A stretch of DNA of 15,044 nucleotides. Origin: SZUA-521 sp041738285 (lineage in GTDB: Bacteria > Pseudomonadota > Gammaproteobacteria > Pseudomonadales > Azotimanducaceae). Both the position numbers and the translations under genes were made by a program. The notes below the pieces were generated by a model. That model ran no database searches and was not told the origin of the DNA. It worked only from the letters and a program-made list of their open reading frames with translations. The stretch's first letter is position 1, and each line of letters starts with the position of its first letter. Where the stretch lies: positions 1 to 15,044 of the forward strand of contig JBGSQB010000206.1 in NCBI GenBank assembly GCA_041738285.1, read 5' to 3'. Below are positions 13,442 through 15,044 of the stretch, one piece after another.

Positions 13442-14305
13442 TCAGCCCGTGGTTCCGCGCTGCTGCGCGGTGCGGGAGCCTGGCGGCGGCGGCATGGTCA
13501 CGTCATCCGGTACGCGTGATGCAAGCGCTTCGCTGATACCGAGCTCATCGACCAGAAATCCGATCCGATCGCCGATCGCGGATCTCACCTCGCGGCCCGA
13601 GGAGTCGATCGCAATGCGCATGCCACCGCCCATGCCGAAGCGTCCGTCGCCGCGTATCACATTGAACATGAGCGCGAAGTTGAATGGACTCCAGGTGCGG
13701 GTCGCTTCGTGCTGTGCCTCGAACCGCGCGCCGTCAACCGACCATTCGTCGATGCGGCAATCGAGGCCCGCTCCACGCTCGAGTGGGCGCCATCGCACGG
13801 TGAATGCGCCATCGACCCAATGGCCGATCACGCCCCATGCGGGGTGATCGATGCGCGACGGCTGACCCTCGCGTACCAGGAGCGGCTTCGAGTGCATGAT
13901 GGACGCATCGACCAGGTACGTCTGTCCCTCGAAGCGCACCGCAACGGAGCCATGATTCGGCGGCAACGACGGCGCAACGACCATGGTCGCCACCGCGCGC
14001 CTGGCGTCGAACCCGAGGCCATTCAAGATCGCACAAAGGGCACCGTTTCCCGCCCAACAGGTGCCGCCCACGCCGTGGGCCAGGAACGCTTCGAGAAACT
14101 CCGCCGGATCGTTGCCGGGCAATGGACCTGGTTGCAGCCGCCGCACGGCGATCAGCTTGCGGACGTTGTCGAAGGGCACGTGACGGCACCACGCGCGATA
14201 GAACGCTTCGAGCCCGCGCGGGCTGCGCTCCGGATAGGCCGGCATGTCCAGCCGCGATAGCACGCGCTCGATCAGACCTTCCGGCAACACCGCCCGACCC
14301 GTCAT
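13442..14305 (-). CDS. Arylamine N-acetyltransferase-like protein (NAT fold), divergent
   Basis: A 287-residue protein with the Cys-His-Asp triad of the NAT family: Cys83 in GVGGTCWAGN, His118 in PPNHGSVAV and Asp133 in YLVDAS. The 35- and 15-residue spacings are close to those of NAT enzymes, and PFDN at 44-47 matches the family's early PFEN motif. The Cys motif departs from the usual RGG(F/Y)C(F/Y)E(L/Q)N: Arg is replaced and the Glu after Cys is Gly. So the acyl donor or acceptor may differ from acetyl-CoA and arylamines. NAT enzymes transfer an acyl group from CoA through the Cys. The start ATG 14305 overlaps the stop of the acyltransferase gene by 4 bases (ATGA), so the two are translationally coupled, which hints at lipid or acyl-CoA metabolism. 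Confidence 0.78.
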   Translation of the reverse strand: MTGRAVLPEGLIERVLSRLDMPAYPERSPRGLEAFYRAWCRHVPFDNVRKLIAVRRLQPGPLPGNDPAEFLEAFLAHGVGGTCWAGNGALCAILNGLGFDARRAVATMVVAPSLPPNHGSVAVRFEGQTYLVDASIMHSKPLLVREGQPSRIDHPAWGVIGHWVDGAFTVRWRPLERGAGLDCRIDEWSVDGARFEAQHEATRTWSPFNFALMFNVIRGDGRFGMGGGMRIAIDSSGREVRSAIGDRIGFLVDELGISEALASRVPDDVTMPPPPGSRTAQQRGTTG

Positions 14306-15044
14306 GCGTGACTGCCGGGGTCCAGCTCCCGCAGGAACATGTCTCGAACCGACGCAACGTGGCGATCGACATGGCCTGCCGACCAGGCGCGTGTATCGAT
14401 CGGCGGCAGCACTTTGACGCTCACCGTGCCCGAACGCGCGATCATGGCGCCCTTTGGCATCCAGTCGGTGGTGTTGCGGATGATCACCGGAACCATCGGC
14501 ACACGCGCCTGGATCGCCAGATGAAAGGCACCCTTCTTGAATTCGCCGAGGTGATGCGTCGGACTGCGCGTACCTTCGGGTGCGATGACGATGGAAGTAC
14601 CTGCCTTGAGCGCATCCACCGCGGGCTTGAGCGCAGCTTTCGCGCGCGCGCTGTCGGCCCGGTCGATGAAGATGGCGCCCATCATCGACGCCACTTGACC
14701 GATGAATGGCTGCGAAGCGAGTTCCTTCTTGACGATCCCGGTGATGTCGCGACGCAACAGCTTCAGCATGACCACTGTGTCGAGCGCGCTCTGGTGGTTG
14801 AAGACGAATACGGCCGGCCGCGCCGACCAGACGTGGCCCTCGCCGTCCACATCGATTTTCAGATCGATGGCGGCGGCTGAAAGCTCACCCCATAGCGCGC
14901 TGAACAGATTGCGCGCATCGCGCGCCGAACCATTGAGCGCATAGTCGGCAAGTCCGAACAGCCCCGCCGGCATGGCCGCTCCAAACGCCAGGCCCATCCG
15001 GGCGACGTCAGCGAGCGACGGCGTGCCGCGACTGTCGAAGCGCG
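14302..15044 (-). CDS. 1-acylglycerol-3-phosphate acyltransferase domain, 5' end cut; probably a HAD-IB hydrolase/PlsC fusion
   Basis: The frame is open to the right edge of the window, giving 246 visible residues; the ATG at 14997 is probably internal. The acyltransferase motifs are NHQSALD (the HX4D catalytic motif in FNHQSALDT), a central region GAIFIDRADSARAK, the glycerol-3-phosphate-binding motif APEGTRSPT, and VPMVPVIIRN. The protein would move an acyl chain from acyl-CoA or acyl-ACP to lysophosphatidate at the inner membrane. Residues before the ATG (RFDSRGTPSLADVAR) read like the linker between a HAD-IB phosphatase and PlsC in known bifunctional proteins, so I infer that the missing part is a HAD domain. 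It is the first visible gene of the minus-strand run. Confidence 0.85.
   Translation of the reverse strand, partial: RFDSRGTPSLADVARMGLAFGAAMPAGLFGLADYALNGSARDARNLFSALWGELSAAAIDLKIDVDGEGHVWSARPAVFVFNHQSALDTVVMLKLLRRDITGIVKKELASQPFIGQVASMMGAIFIDRADSARAKAALKPAVDALKAGTSIVIAPEGTRSPTHHLGEFKKGAFHLAIQARVPMVPVIIRNTTDWMPKGAMIARSGTVSVKVLPPIDTRAWSAGHVDRHVASVRDMFLRELDPGSHA

Noticed and set aside
14122..14880. Plus-strand open frame opposite the acyltransferase gene
   Set aside because: Antisense to conserved NHX4D and EGTRS motifs; the translation lacks any domain.

Overview
The window is about 15 kb of GC-rich, densely coded chromosomal DNA. The gene content points to a proteobacterium, probably a gammaproteobacterium: a PA2778/PA2779 pair named after Pseudomonas, an NhaC antiporter, and a fused HAD-type/PlsC acyltransferase. 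The species cannot be named from sequence alone. There are no rRNA or tRNA genes, insertion sequences, phage genes or CRISPR arrays.

Layout, left to right. Positions 1-142 hold a long imperfect palindrome. A short peptide with a double-glycine leader (388-143, minus) lies downstream of a glutathione peroxidase (968-489, minus). The peroxidase reading frame contains an in-frame TGA exactly at the catalytic Cys/Sec position, followed at the right distance by a hairpin whose tip matches the E. coli fdhF SECIS. It is best read as a selenoprotein that ordinary gene calling would truncate to its last 101 residues. Divergent from it is a PA2779-family membrane protein (1110-1496, plus), which converges on and overlaps a PA2778-family C39-like lipoprotein peptidase (2444-1449, minus). 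Divergent from that is an NhaC Na+/H+ antiporter (2472-3920, plus).

Positions 3924-7448 (minus) are a two-gene operon of exported or membrane-anchored peptidases: an M20 carboxypeptidase S/PM20D1-like enzyme, then an S9 prolyl-oligopeptidase-type enzyme. Positions 7563-8543 (plus) encode a multi-pass membrane protein of unknown function. Positions 8749-10734 (plus) encode a TIR - transmembrane - TolB/FlgO-like - TPR protein that looks like a one-piece receptor with a cytoplasmic TIR effector.

The right end is a minus-strand run, read from the right edge: the C-terminal acyltransferase half of a probable HAD-IB/PlsC fusion (cut by the window), a divergent arylamine N-acetyltransferase-like protein coupled to it by an ATGA overlap, a possible 66-residue ORF, and a large membrane-anchored coiled-coil protein with a C-terminal helix-hairpin-helix-like domain. 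The possible small ORF also meets the coiled-coil gene in an ATGA overlap.

The strongest discovery is the selenocysteine peroxidase with its SECIS. Next come the cysteine-free double-glycine-leader peptide beside it and the TIR/TPR receptor. No selA, selB, selC or selD lies in the window, so the genome must be checked for Sec machinery.
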